Shown piece after piece: positions 24,426 to 31,853 of a DNA stretch of 40,528 bases (the stretch's first letter is position 1; each line of letters opens with the position of its first letter). The position numbers were made by a program, and so were the translations under genes. The notes beneath the pieces were generated by a model. The model searched no databases. It saw nothing but the letters and a program-made list of their open reading frames with translations, and was not told where the DNA came from. This stretch comes from Microvirga alba. GTDB taxonomy: Bacteria; Pseudomonadota; Alphaproteobacteria; Rhizobiales; Beijerinckiaceae. The stretch spans positions 1-40,528 of the forward strand of contig NZ_JADQDO010000016.1 in the NCBI RefSeq assembly GCF_015694465.1, given 5' to 3'.

Positions 24426-25520
24426 ATGGCGAACACTGTGAAATTGAAACAGTCGGCGGTGGCGGGCAAAGTCCCGACCACCGCGCAGCTGGCGCTGGGT
24501 GAACTGGCCATCAACACCACCGATGGCAAGCTGTTCATGAAAAAAAGCGTCAGTGGAACTGAAAGCATTGTCGATCTGACTGCGGCAGCGTCCGGCGTTT
24601 CCAGCTTCAACACGCGCACTGGCGCCGTGACGCTAAACAGCACTGACGTGAACACCGCGATGGCTGCAGACACCAGCGCAGCACGCATGCCGGTGGGCAC
24701 CACAGCGCAGCGCCCTGCAACGCCCGCCCAGGGCATGTTCAGGATGAACAGCACCACCGGAATGCCGGAATGGTGGAACGCCAGCAGCAGCACCTGGGTG
24801 CCGTTCTCTGAAGCGTCCGATTACTACGAAATCGAATACCTGGTGGTCGCTGGCGGCGGCGGTGGTGGTTCCGGTGCATCCGGTTCGCACTATGGCGGCG
24901 GCGGCGGCGCTGGCGGCTATCTGGCAGGCACTGCGCGCGTCCAGACCGGGCAAAGCCTGGGTGTGACTGTCGGCGCTGGCGGCGCATTCACGAATTCAAC
25001 GAACGCAGCCGGATCGAACGGCGGCAATTCGGTCCTGGGATCACTGGCCACCGCCATCGGTGGCGGATATGGCGGATCGGGCGGCGCCATCGGTGGGTCC
25101 GGTGGTTCTGGCGGCGGTGGATCGCTGAACGCGACCAGCGGCGGATCGGGAACGGCCGGACAGGGCAACGCCGGGGGCACCTATGGCGCAGGCGGCCAGG
25201 GTGCTGGCGGCGGCGGCGCATCAAGCGCGGGCGCCAGTGTAACCACCGGTGGTTCTGGCACATCGAACAGCATCACCGGTTCCGCTGTGACTTACGCGCG
25301 CGGCGGCGATGGCAATCCTGCGGGCACAGGGGGCGGCACAAACACCGGTTTCGGTGGGCGCGGCGGCCGTCCCGTGTCCGGCGAATTCGCAACATCCGGC
25401 GCGTCCGGCATTGTGGTGATCCGCTACATCGGCGGGCAACGCGGCAGCGGTGGCACTGTCACCCAGGTGGGCGCATACACCGTGCACACCTTCACCACTT
25501 CCGGCACATTCACCGCATAA
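24426..25520 (+). CDS. tail fibre / receptor-binding protein 2, glycine-rich tip
   Basis: A 364-residue protein; the ATG at 24426 is spaced properly from AAGGG and gives the same MANTV start as fibre 1. The first 45 residues are a paralogous attachment domain. From about residue 138 onward a glycine-rich region begins (EYLVVAGGGGGG), with dozens of Gly-x-Gly runs, closing with SGIVVIRYIG and HTFTTSGTFTA. This is the family of glycine-rich phage adhesin tips. Polyglycine loops vary quickly and set receptor choice. Confidence 0.85.
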   Translation: MANTVKLKQSAVAGKVPTTAQLALGELAINTTDGKLFMKKSVSGTESIVDLTAAASGVSSFNTRTGAVTLNSTDVNTAMAADTSAARMPVGTTAQRPATPAQGMFRMNSTTGMPEWWNASSSTWVPFSEASDYYEIEYLVVAGGGGGGSGASGSHYGGGGGAGGYLAGTARVQTGQSLGVTVGAGGAFTNSTNAAGSNGGNSVLGSLATAIGGGYGGSGGAIGGSGGSGGGGSLNATSGGSGTAGQGNAGGTYGAGGQGAGGGGASSAGASVTTGGSGTSNSITGSAVTYARGGDGNPAGTGGGTNTGFGGRGGRPVSGEFATSGASGIVVIRYIGGQRGSGGTVTQVGAYTVHTFTTSGTFTA

Positions 25521-25529
25521 GGGGGCAGC

Positions 25530-25895
25530 GTGGCACATTTTGCAAAAGTATCGGATGGCATTGTCCGCCAGGTGATCGTGGCGGAACCTGAATTCTTCGA
25601 AACGTTCGTGGACACATCACCAGGCGAATGGATTCAGACCAGCTATAACACCCACGCGGGCATTCATTACGGACCGAACGGCCAGCCTGATGGTGGAATT
25701 GCGCTTCGGAAGAACTTCGCCGGCATCGGCTTCACGTATGACCGGCAGCGCGATGCGTTTATTCCGCCGCAGCCGTTTCCGTCCTGGCTGCTGGATGAAG
25801 AAAGCTGCACCTGGCAGCCACCTGTCGAATATCCGCAGGATGGTGGGATTTATCGCTGGGATGAAGCCACGCGCACCTGGGTTTCGGCACAGTAA
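25530..25895 (+). CDS. conserved fibre-associated protein
   Basis: A 121-residue protein, GTG with GGGGGCAGC upstream. The pattern VVDGIVRQVIVAEPEFFE-like N-terminus, then GIALRKNFAGIGFTYDRQRDAFIPPQPFPSWLLDEESCTWQPPVEYP and the end YRWDEATRTWV is common in phages from marine and soil hosts beside fibre genes. It probably assists or caps the fibre. No proven function is known to me. The late repeat copy 3 begins 5 bases after its stop. Confidence 0.75.
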   Translation: MAHFAKVSDGIVRQVIVAEPEFFETFVDTSPGEWIQTSYNTHAGIHYGPNGQPDGGIALRKNFAGIGFTYDRQRDAFIPPQPFPSWLLDEESCTWQPPVEYPQDGGIYRWDEATRTWVSAQ

Positions 25896-25899
25896 AACG

Positions 25900-25917
25900 G
25901 AAAACCCACAAGAGGAA
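25900..25917 (+). repeat. late repeat element, copy 3 (before Dps-like and protease-capsid genes)
   Basis: GAAAAnCCACAAGAGGAA with n = C, preceded by G and followed by ACC, lying in the gap between genes. A 10-bp hairpin ending on the next start codon follows 7 bases later. Confidence 0.9.
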
Positions 25918-25924
25918 ACCAGAC

Positions 25925-25951
25925 CGTGATGGGCGCACCATGCCCATCATG
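25925..25951 (+). other. hairpin ending on the start codon at 25949
   Basis: CGTGATGGGC (25925-25934), loop of 7 and GCCCATCATG (25942-25951) pair at all ten positions with one G-T pair. The last three bases are the ATG of the next gene. The layout equals that at 30592-30617 while the sequence differs, as expected for conserved RNA structure. Confidence 0.75.
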
Positions 25952-26305
25952 GAAAATCTGATCGCCCACCTGTTTCTGGCGCGCGAACTTGCGCACCGTG
26001 CCCACCTGCAGACGCGCAGCTTCGCGCAGCATGTGGCGCTGGGTGATTTTTATGGCGCCATCGGTGACCGTGCCGACGCCATCGCGGAAGCCTACCAGGG
26101 CCGCTTCGGTGTTCTGCTGTCCGTTCCGATGCTGACCGGCAACCCCGACGCGCCAATCATCGACACTTTGCGCGCACACGTCGAATGGATTTCCAGCCAG
26201 CGTTATGTGGCCGTTTCGCGCGACGAAACTGCGATCCAGAACCTGATCGATGAAGCAGTCGGCGCATACCTTTCCACCATCTACAAGCTGCAATTTCTGG
26301 CATGA
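25949..26305 (+). CDS. Dps/ferritin-like phage protein (DUF5856-like)
   Basis: A 118-residue protein. I prefer the ATG at 25949 at the end of the hairpin; an in-frame ATG at 25940 lies in the loop. The helices MENLIAHLFLARELAHRAHLQ, TRSFAQHVALGDFYGAIGDRADAIAEAYQG and a later pair give a four-helix ferritin-like bundle. Conserved H, E and D positions suggest a metal site as in Dps-like proteins. Relatives occur in phages; a role in DNA protection or virion is unknown. It overlaps the protease gene by ATGA. Confidence 0.72.
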   Translation: MENLIAHLFLARELAHRAHLQTRSFAQHVALGDFYGAIGDRADAIAEAYQGRFGVLLSVPMLTGNPDAPIIDTLRAHVEWISSQRYVAVSRDETAIQNLIDEAVGAYLSTIYKLQFLA

Positions 26306-28149
26306 AAACGACCATCGAACAAATTCGCGCACGCGACGGCGCCCGAGCATTTCGGGCCGCTGAAGTCGGCGCCATCAATGAAGAAAAGCGCACCGTCGAA
26401 CTGGCATTTTCCAGCGAAGTGGAAGTGTCCCGGTGGTATGGCTTGGAAGTTCTGAGCCACGACCCTGCTGCCGTGGTTCTTACCCGGCTGAAAGACGGCG
26501 CGCCGCTTTTGCTTGAACATGACTGCGACGATCAAATCGGCGTGGTCGAAAGTGTTTCCATCGACGCGGATCGCCGGGGGCGGGCCGTGGTGCGCTTCGG
26601 AAAAAGCGCACTTGCCGAGGAAATCTTCCAGGACGTGAAGGACGGCATCCGCCGCCACGTGTCTGTCGGCTACATCGTGCACGACGCGAAGCTGACGGAA
26701 GAACGCGATGGCATGGATGTGTGGACGATCACTTCCTGGGAACCCTTCGAAATCTCGATTGTGGCTGTCCCTGCCGATGTTTCTGTCGGCATTGGCCGGA
26801 AGCTGGAAAGCCCACAAGAGGAAACCCGCAACGCACCACTGAACAATCCTGAAAACTTCAAGGAACCCGAAATCATGGAAACCAAAGAAATTTCCCAGGT
26901 GGACAACGCCACCGAACTGCGCAAGGCCACCGATGCCGAGCGCGCCCGCACCCGTTCCATCCTGGAAATGGGCGAGAAATACGGCGCTGCCGAACTTGCA
27001 CGCGATGCCGTGAAAGAAGGCATGGATGTCGCCGCTTTCCAGCGCCAGCTTCTGGACCACGTGAATGGCAAAATCCAGCGCCCGCTGGCCGAGCAGATGA
27101 ACGATGCCACTGTCGGCCTTTCCGACAAAGAAGCCCGTTCGTTCAGCTTCATGAAGGTGATCCGCGCCCTGGCTGAACCCACCGACAGCCGCGCCCAAAA
27201 GGATGCCGCTTTCGAATTCGAAGCCAGCCGCGCCGCCGCTGACAAGCTGGGCAAGGACAGCGACAAGTTCGTGATTCCTGTGGACGTGCTGACCCGCGCC
27301 CTGAACACCGGCAAGACTGGCACCGCTGCCGGCGACACCGGTGGTTATGGCATCGCCACCACCCTGATGGCTGAATCGTTCATCGACATTCTGCGCAACC
27401 GCGCGACCATCATGCAGCTGGGCACTGTGATGGGTGGCCTGGTCGGAAACATCGACATTCCGAAGCAAGTCGCCGCTGCACAGGGCTACTGGATCGGGGA
27501 AGATGCCGACGCCACCGAAAGCAACCTGGAACTGGGCCAGCTTTCGCTGACGCCTAAGACTGTGGCCGCTTTCAGCGAAATCACCCGCAAGCTGATGGTG
27601 CAGTCCAGCGTGGACGTGGAAGCCCTGGTCCGTGCCGACCTGGCGAAAGCCCTGGCCCTGACCATCGACCGCGCCGGCTACTACGGCAGCGGCAGCGACC
27701 ACCAGCCCTTGGGCATCGCAAACCAGTCCGGCGTGAACGCTGTCACCTTCGCCGGTGCGCAGCCGACCTTTGCTGAACTGGTCCAGATGGAAACCGAAGT
27801 CGCGCTGCAAAACGCTGACGTTTCCAGCATGGCCTATGTCGGCAATGCGGCCTTCCGTGGCCACGGCAAAACCACCCTGAAGTTCCCGGGCGTCAATGGT
27901 TCGGGCACCATCTGGGAACCCGGCAACACCGTGAACGGCTACCGCACCGAAGTCACGAACCAGATCAACACTGGCGACGTGTTCATGGGCAACTTCGCGG
28001 ACCTTCTGGTGGCGATGTGGGGCGGCTTGGAACTCCTGGTCGATCCTTACAGCAACAGCAAGAAAGGCCGCCTGCGCGTGGTGGTGTTCCAGGACGTGGA
28101 CTTCGCCCTGCGCCGCACGCAGTCCTTCTGTGTCGGCCGCCCGGACTAA
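26302..28149 (+). CDS. prohead protease - major capsid protein fusion
   Basis: A 615-residue protein. Residues 1-165 match the HK97 prohead protease (S78): LLLEHD with catalytic His73, RHVSVGYIV with Ser121, and EPFEISIVAVPAD. A linker (166-200) contains late repeat copy 4 as ESPQEE. The rest is a HK97-fold capsid, with an N-terminal scaffold helix, then IATTLMAESFIDILRNRATIMQLG, YWIGEDADATESNLELGQLSLTPKTV and PYSNSKKGRLRVVVFQDVDF. An internal ATG at residue 192 (26875, with AAGGAA upstream) could give a free capsid protein of 424 residues. Usually these are two genes. Confidence 0.93.
   Translation: MKTTIEQIRARDGARAFRAAEVGAINEEKRTVELAFSSEVEVSRWYGLEVLSHDPAAVVLTRLKDGAPLLLEHDCDDQIGVVESVSIDADRRGRAVVRFGKSALAEEIFQDVKDGIRRHVSVGYIVHDAKLTEERDGMDVWTITSWEPFEISIVAVPADVSVGIGRKLESPQEETRNAPLNNPENFKEPEIMETKEISQVDNATELRKATDAERARTRSILEMGEKYGAAELARDAVKEGMDVAAFQRQLLDHVNGKIQRPLAEQMNDATVGLSDKEARSFSFMKVIRALAEPTDSRAQKDAAFEFEASRAAADKLGKDSDKFVIPVDVLTRALNTGKTGTAAGDTGGYGIATTLMAESFIDILRNRATIMQLGTVMGGLVGNIDIPKQVAAAQGYWIGEDADATESNLELGQLSLTPKTVAAFSEITRKLMVQSSVDVEALVRADLAKALALTIDRAGYYGSGSDHQPLGIANQSGVNAVTFAGAQPTFAELVQMETEVALQNADVSSMAYVGNAAFRGHGKTTLKFPGVNGSGTIWEPGNTVNGYRTEVTNQINTGDVFMGNFADLLVAMWGGLELLVDPYSNSKKGRLRVVVFQDVDFALRRTQSFCVGRPD
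26806..26823 (+). repeat. late repeat element, copy 4 (protease/capsid joint)
   Basis: GAAAGCCCACAAGAGGAA, the only copy with G for A at base 5, followed by ACC. It lies in the linker between protease and capsid domains, 51 bases before the internal start at 26875. No clear hairpin follows. Confidence 0.85.
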
Positions 28150-28172
28150 TCGCCGGGGCTGACGCCTGACCG

Positions 28173-28200
28173 GGGGCCGCCGCTTCGGCGGCCCCTTTTT
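28173..28200 (+). terminator. intrinsic terminator after the capsid gene
   Basis: GGGGCCGCCG, loop CTT and CGGCGGCCCC form a perfect 10-bp stem, followed by five T. It lies 23 bases after the capsid stop. Together with distal genes it probably acts as a partial terminator that gives capsid mRNA a stable end. Confidence 0.85.
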
Positions 28201-28216
28201 CACGAAGGGAACATGA

Positions 28217-28489
28217 ATGAGCGAATCCATCATCCTGAAAGTCACGTCCGCGATGATCGTGGGCGGCCAGATCGCAAAGCCTGGCGAAATGATCGAAGTC
28301 ACGCATGCCGAAGCGAAGGACATGCTGCACCGTGGCAAGGCCGTCCTGGCGACCGCAACGGACGCGCCGGAGCCTGTCGAAAAGCAGCCCGAGCCGCAGC
28401 CCGAGCCGGCAGCCGAACAGCCTGGTGAACCTGAAGCAGCTGCAGAACAGCCCGCCGAAGCACCGAAGCGTAACCGCAAGGGCAAGTGA
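28217..28489 (+). CDS. small Pro/Glu-rich head protein
   Basis: A 90-residue protein, ATG at 28217 with GAAGGGAAC upstream. The N-terminal half (SIILKVTSAMIVGGQIAKPGEMIEVTHAEAKDMLHRGKAV) has the pattern of a small beta-barrel seen in many head-completion neighbours. The second half is a Pro/Glu/Ala linker ending in KRNRKGK. Position after capsid suggests a neck or head-stabilising role. Confidence 0.72.
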   Translation: MSESIILKVTSAMIVGGQIAKPGEMIEVTHAEAKDMLHRGKAVLATATDAPEPVEKQPEPQPEPAAEQPGEPEAAAEQPAEAPKRNRKGK

Positions 28490-28806
28490 TGCCGAAGCCC
28501 GCCTGGGATGACCTGGACGCCTTCCTGCGCGATGACGAATTCGCCACCGTGGCGACCGTCCGCCTGCAGGACGGCGGCACCAGGACCGTGCGCGGAATCT
28601 TCGATGATCCTTACCTAAACGCGCAGCTGGGCGAATACGAAATCGACACCACCCGGCCGCGCCTGCTGTGCAAGGAAGCCGATGTGATCGGCGTGAAGCG
28701 TGGCGACCTGGTGGACATCGATGGCCGCGTTTATGACGTGATGACCGGCGCACAGCCGGACGGCACCGGCATGGCGCTGCTGGAAATGGCTGCACAGGGG
28801 CGCTGA
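28489..28806 (+). CDS. head-tail connector (gpFII-like)
   Basis: A 105-residue protein starting in TGATG. The beta-rich pattern VATVRLQDGGTRTVRGIFDDPY, EYEIDTTRPRLLCKEADV and VKRGDLVDIDGRVYDVM matches the Gifsy/lambda FII-type head-tail joining family. It would sit at the neck and bridge the portal ring to the tail. Confidence 0.82.
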   Translation: MPKPAWDDLDAFLRDDEFATVATVRLQDGGTRTVRGIFDDPYLNAQLGEYEIDTTRPRLLCKEADVIGVKRGDLVDIDGRVYDVMTGAQPDGTGMALLEMAAQGR

Positions 28807-28808
28807 TC

Positions 28809-29354
28809 ATGTCCCTGGTGAACCTGGACATCGACGCGAAAGACCTGCAGGGCGTCATTCTGGACCTGGCTGCGACCGAACAGCAGGCACAGAAGGCACT
28901 GAACACCACCCTGGTGAAAATGGCTGGCTGGCTTCGTGCGAAGTCCGTGAAAGGGCTGTCGCAGAAGCTGACCATTCAGCAGAAGGTGATCCGCCGCCGC
29001 CTGAAATCCTTCCGGCTGCAGCGCCGCGCCGGTGGTTCGGAAATTACCGTGTGGTATGGCCTGGACCCCATCGCGCTGATCTATCTGCAGGCGCGGCAAG
29101 GCAGGGCTGGCGTGCGCGCCTATGGCGGCCGCTTCGTGCAGTCCGCGTTCATCGCCAACGGCCAGAACGGAAACCGCCAGGTTTTCAAGAGGCGCGGTAA
29201 AGCCCGCCTGCCCATCGATAAGCAGCGCGCTGACATCGAAGAAAAAGCGAACACCTACATCGAAGATCAGCTGGTCGGCACCGCCGAATTCGAAGCGCGA
29301 TTTTTCAAAACCTTTGAGCATGAATTGCAATGGCGAACGCAAACACAGAAGTGA
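28809..29354 (+). CDS. tail completion protein (minor tail protein Z-like)
   Basis: A 181-residue basic protein beginning MSLVNLDIDAKDLQGVILDL. The patterns ALNTTLVKMAGWLRAKSVKGLSQKL and EITVWYGLDPIALIYL resemble the prophage minor tail protein Z family (lambda gpZ group). These act at the tail-head interface. Overlaps the next gene by 25 bases. Confidence 0.8.
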   Translation: MSLVNLDIDAKDLQGVILDLAATEQQAQKALNTTLVKMAGWLRAKSVKGLSQKLTIQQKVIRRRLKSFRLQRRAGGSEITVWYGLDPIALIYLQARQGRAGVRAYGGRFVQSAFIANGQNGNRQVFKRRGKARLPIDKQRADIEEKANTYIEDQLVGTAEFEARFFKTFEHELQWRTQTQK

Positions 29355-29902
29355 CACTGGACCAGGTGCACGCCGGCATCGTGGATGCGATCCGCGCGCA
29401 GTTCCCTGATCTGAAAACCGTCGAAGCCTATCGGCTGGACCGCAAAAACCTGCCGACGCCCGCGTGCCTGGTCGAAATGACCGAAATGGACGCGGCGATG
29501 GAAATCGACCCTGGAACCGAACAGCTGGCAGTGAATGCCCGTTTCGAAGCCAGGTTCGTGATCGGCTTCCGCCAGGGCGCCAAGAACCCGAAGCTGGAAG
29601 TGCGAAAGCTGGCCGCAGCGTTCGCCGCATTCGCCCGCCTGCAGCGATGGGGCTGCCCTATCGGGCCGGCTGACGTGATAGGCGCCTACCAGGACGATTT
29701 CGACCCGGAACTGGATCAGTTCGAATGCTGGCGTGTCGAGTGGCAGCAGGTGATCCACCTGGGTGAAGGTATCTGGCGCGACGAAGGCGTGACACCGGGC
29801 CAGCCGATGTTCAGCTGGGTGCCGCAGATCGGCAGCGCACACGAAGGTGCTTACCAGTCCGTCATTCCACCGGCAGACTATGAAGGCGGGGCCGTGGGAT
29901 GA
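29330..29902 (+). CDS. tail terminator-like protein
   Basis: A 190-residue protein starting within the Z-like gene. Its layout (an opening helix DQVHAGIVDAIRAQFPDLKTVEAY, then strands PACLVEM and LAVNARFEARFVIGFR, and a central helix KLEVRKLAAAFAAFA) matches tail completion proteins that cap the tube. The C-terminal part ends in a Pro-rich tail. A 4-base overlap joins it to gene V. Confidence 0.72.
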   Translation: MANANTEVTLDQVHAGIVDAIRAQFPDLKTVEAYRLDRKNLPTPACLVEMTEMDAAMEIDPGTEQLAVNARFEARFVIGFRQGAKNPKLEVRKLAAAFAAFARLQRWGCPIGPADVIGAYQDDFDPELDQFECWRVEWQQVIHLGEGIWRDEGVTPGQPMFSWVPQIGSAHEGAYQSVIPPADYEGGAVG

Positions 29903-30558
29903 ACGACGCCTGGGCACAATCCGAAACCGAACGCATCCTGGCGAACATGATCAGGATGGGCGTGGTGTCCGAACTGGACGAAGCGAACGCCCGCGTGAAA
30001 GTCCGTGTGGGCGGACTGTCCACCGACTGGCTGCCCTGGGTGACTTCGCGCGCAGGCGCAACACGCAACTGGTCGGCACCACGTCCTGGTGAACAGGTGG
30101 TGGTGCTTTCGCCTTACGGTGACGCCGCCCAGGCGGTGGCCCTGCCGTCGATCTACCAGGACGCGCACCCGGCGCCAGCCAGCACGAAGGACGCCGAACA
30201 CGTGACGTTCCCGGACGGCACCACGGTGAACTACAACAGCGCCAGCAATACGCTGCAGATCGATGTGGCCGGCGCCGCGAAGGTGATCGTGAACTGCAAA
30301 GAAGCCACCGTGAACGCCGCCACGAAGGTGACGCTGAACACGCCGGACACCTTTTGCACTGGAAACCTGACGGTGGACGGCCTGCTGACCTACAAAGGCG
30401 GCATGAACGGCAGCACCGCCAGCGGCGCGGCCGCGACGATAAACGGAAACGTGAACATCGTGGGCAGCAACCTGACGCACAACGGCAAAAACATCGGCAG
30501 CACACACACCCACACCGGCGTGCAGTCCGGCAGCGGAACGACAGGCGCGCCGTCCTGA
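29899..30558 (+). CDS. V: baseplate assembly protein V (tail spike)
   Basis: A 219-residue homologue of P2 gpV. The N-terminal OB-fold includes MGVVSELDEANARVKVRVGGLSTDWLPWVT and PRPGEQVVVLSPYGD. A beta-helical shaft follows (TVNYNSASNTLQIDVAGAAKVIV). The tip carries the iron-binding THTHTG motif. The trimer punctures the outer membrane when the sheath contracts. The gene opens the P2-type tail cluster. Confidence 0.92.
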   Translation: MNDAWAQSETERILANMIRMGVVSELDEANARVKVRVGGLSTDWLPWVTSRAGATRNWSAPRPGEQVVVLSPYGDAAQAVALPSIYQDAHPAPASTKDAEHVTFPDGTTVNYNSASNTLQIDVAGAAKVIVNCKEATVNAATKVTLNTPDTFCTGNLTVDGLLTYKGGMNGSTASGAAATINGNVNIVGSNLTHNGKNIGSTHTHTGVQSGSGTTGAPS

Positions 30559-30565
30559 TCTGAAG

Positions 30566-30583
30566 GAAAAACCACAAGAGGAA
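30566..30583 (+). repeat. late repeat element, copy 5 (before baseplate W)
   Basis: GAAAAnCCACAAGAGGAA with n = A, preceded by G, 7 bases after the gene V stop. A perfect hairpin ending on the gene W start codon follows 8 bases later. Confidence 0.9.
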
Positions 30584-30591
30584 CGAACCGG

Positions 30592-30617
30592 CATGGCGGG
30601 GCAAGATTCCCGCCATG
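30592..30617 (+). other. hairpin ending on the start codon of baseplate gene W
   Basis: CATGGCGGG (30592-30600), loop of 8 and CCCGCCATG (30609-30617) form a perfect 9-bp stem. The last three bases are the ATG of gene W. No ribosome site lies directly upstream of that ATG; the nearest is AGAGGA of the late repeat, 32 bases away. Confidence 0.8.
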
Positions 30618-30953
30618 GACGGAATAGGCGCAGCCACCGGCAAAACGCTGGGCGGCATCGATCACTTGCGGCAAAGCATCCGCGACATTCTCACGACGCC
30701 CATCGGCAGCCGTGTGATGCGGCGCGACTACGGCAGCCGCATTTTTTCGCTGATCGACGCGCCCATCAACCGTTCCACGCTGCTGGAAATCTACGCGGCG
30801 ACCGCTGAAGCCATCGGGCGCTGGGAACCGCGCTTCAAGCTGCAGAAGGTGGTCGCATCCAGCGCCGAACCTGGCGCGGTGACCCTGGACGTGACCGGCG
30901 AATATCTGCCGGACGGCCAGGTGATCACACTTGACGGAATCGAAGTGAAATAA
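30615..30953 (+). CDS. W: baseplate assembly protein W (gp25-like)
   Basis: A 112-residue protein of the T4 gp25/P2 gpW lysozyme-like baseplate family. The pattern IDHLRQSIRDILTTPIGSRVMRRDYGSRIFSLIDAP with the conserved E in APINRSTLLEIYAATAEAI is diagnostic. It initiates the sheath at the baseplate wedge. The start codon lies in the hairpin described separately. Confidence 0.94.
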   Translation: MDGIGAATGKTLGGIDHLRQSIRDILTTPIGSRVMRRDYGSRIFSLIDAPINRSTLLEIYAATAEAIGRWEPRFKLQKVVASSAEPGAVTLDVTGEYLPDGQVITLDGIEVK

Positions 30954-31853
30954 ATGGCCAGCGCATACACGAAAGTGGACCTGTCCCAGCTTGCACCGCC
31001 GAACGTGGTGGAAACGCTGGATTTCGAAAGCATCCTGGCCGCGATGCTGGCCGATCTTCGCGCGCGCGATCCCGCATTCACCGCCATCGTTGAATCCGAT
31101 CCGGCTTACAAAATCCTGGAAGTCGCAGCCTACCGCGAACTGCTGATCCGCCAGCGCGTGAACGATGCCGCGAAGGCTGTGATGGTGGCCTATGCACAGG
31201 GCGCCGATCTGGACCAGATCGCCGCGAACTACGATGTGGCGCGCCTGCTGATCACGCCGGCCGATGACACCACCATCCCACCCACTGAAGCCGTTTTCGA
31301 ATCCGACGATGACTTCCGCGTGCGCATCCTGCTGTCCCTGGAAGGCTACACCACGGCCGGCAGCAAGGGCAGCTATATTTTCCACGCACTAAGCGCCAGC
31401 GGCGACTGCAAGGATGTGTCCGTCACAAGCCTGACGCCTGGCACGGTGAACGTGGCGGTGCTTTCGCGCACTGGCACCGGTTCTGCGCCGGCCACGACCA
31501 TCGCAGCAGTCACCGAAGCACTGAATGCCGAGGTGGTGCGGCCGCTGTGCGACACGGTGGCCATCACGTCCGCGCAAATTGTGAACTATCAGATCACGGC
31601 CAGCCTGGTTCTGTTCCCTGGCGCTGGCCAGGCTGAAGTTCTGGCAGCAGCGCAAGCAGCTGCCGAAGCCTACGCAGCAGAACAGCATCGCCTGGGCCGC
31701 GACATCACGCGATCCGGTGTTTTTGCCGCGCTTCACCAGCCTGGCGTGCAAAACGTCACACTGACTTCGCCGGCTGCCGACATCGTGAACACTTGGAATC
31801 AGGCGCCCTGGTGCACCAGCATCGCGGTGACCATCGGGGGCATCGGTGAGTGA
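30954..31853 (+). CDS. J: baseplate assembly protein J
   Basis: A 299-residue P2 gpJ homologue, the wedge protein of contractile tails. Features: LSQLAPPNVVETLDFESILAAMLADLRARDP, then YKILEVAAYRELLIRQRVNDAAKAVMVAYAQGADLDQIA and RVRILLSLEGYTTAGSKGSYIFHALSA. It begins directly after W and overlaps I by 8 bases. Confidence 0.94.
   Translation: MASAYTKVDLSQLAPPNVVETLDFESILAAMLADLRARDPAFTAIVESDPAYKILEVAAYRELLIRQRVNDAAKAVMVAYAQGADLDQIAANYDVARLLITPADDTTIPPTEAVFESDDDFRVRILLSLEGYTTAGSKGSYIFHALSASGDCKDVSVTSLTPGTVNVAVLSRTGTGSAPATTIAAVTEALNAEVVRPLCDTVAITSAQIVNYQITASLVLFPGAGQAEVLAAAQAAAEAYAAEQHRLGRDITRSGVFAALHQPGVQNVTLTSPAADIVNTWNQAPWCTSIAVTIGGIGE

Noticed and set aside
24840..25480. Glycine-codon repeats as DNA satellite repeats
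   Set aside because: The repeats are irregular at base level and follow from the glycine-rich fibre tip.
22977..25520. Diversity-generating retroelement acting on the fibre genes
   Set aside because: No reverse transcriptase, no Avd-like gene and no template/variable repeat pair is seen in the window.
30593..30808. Frame starting at the ATG in the left arm of the hairpin before gene W
   Set aside because: It has a fair ribosome spacing from the late repeat, but the product is Arg/His-rich with no family pattern and runs inside gene W. It may act as a decoy start but is not called as a gene.
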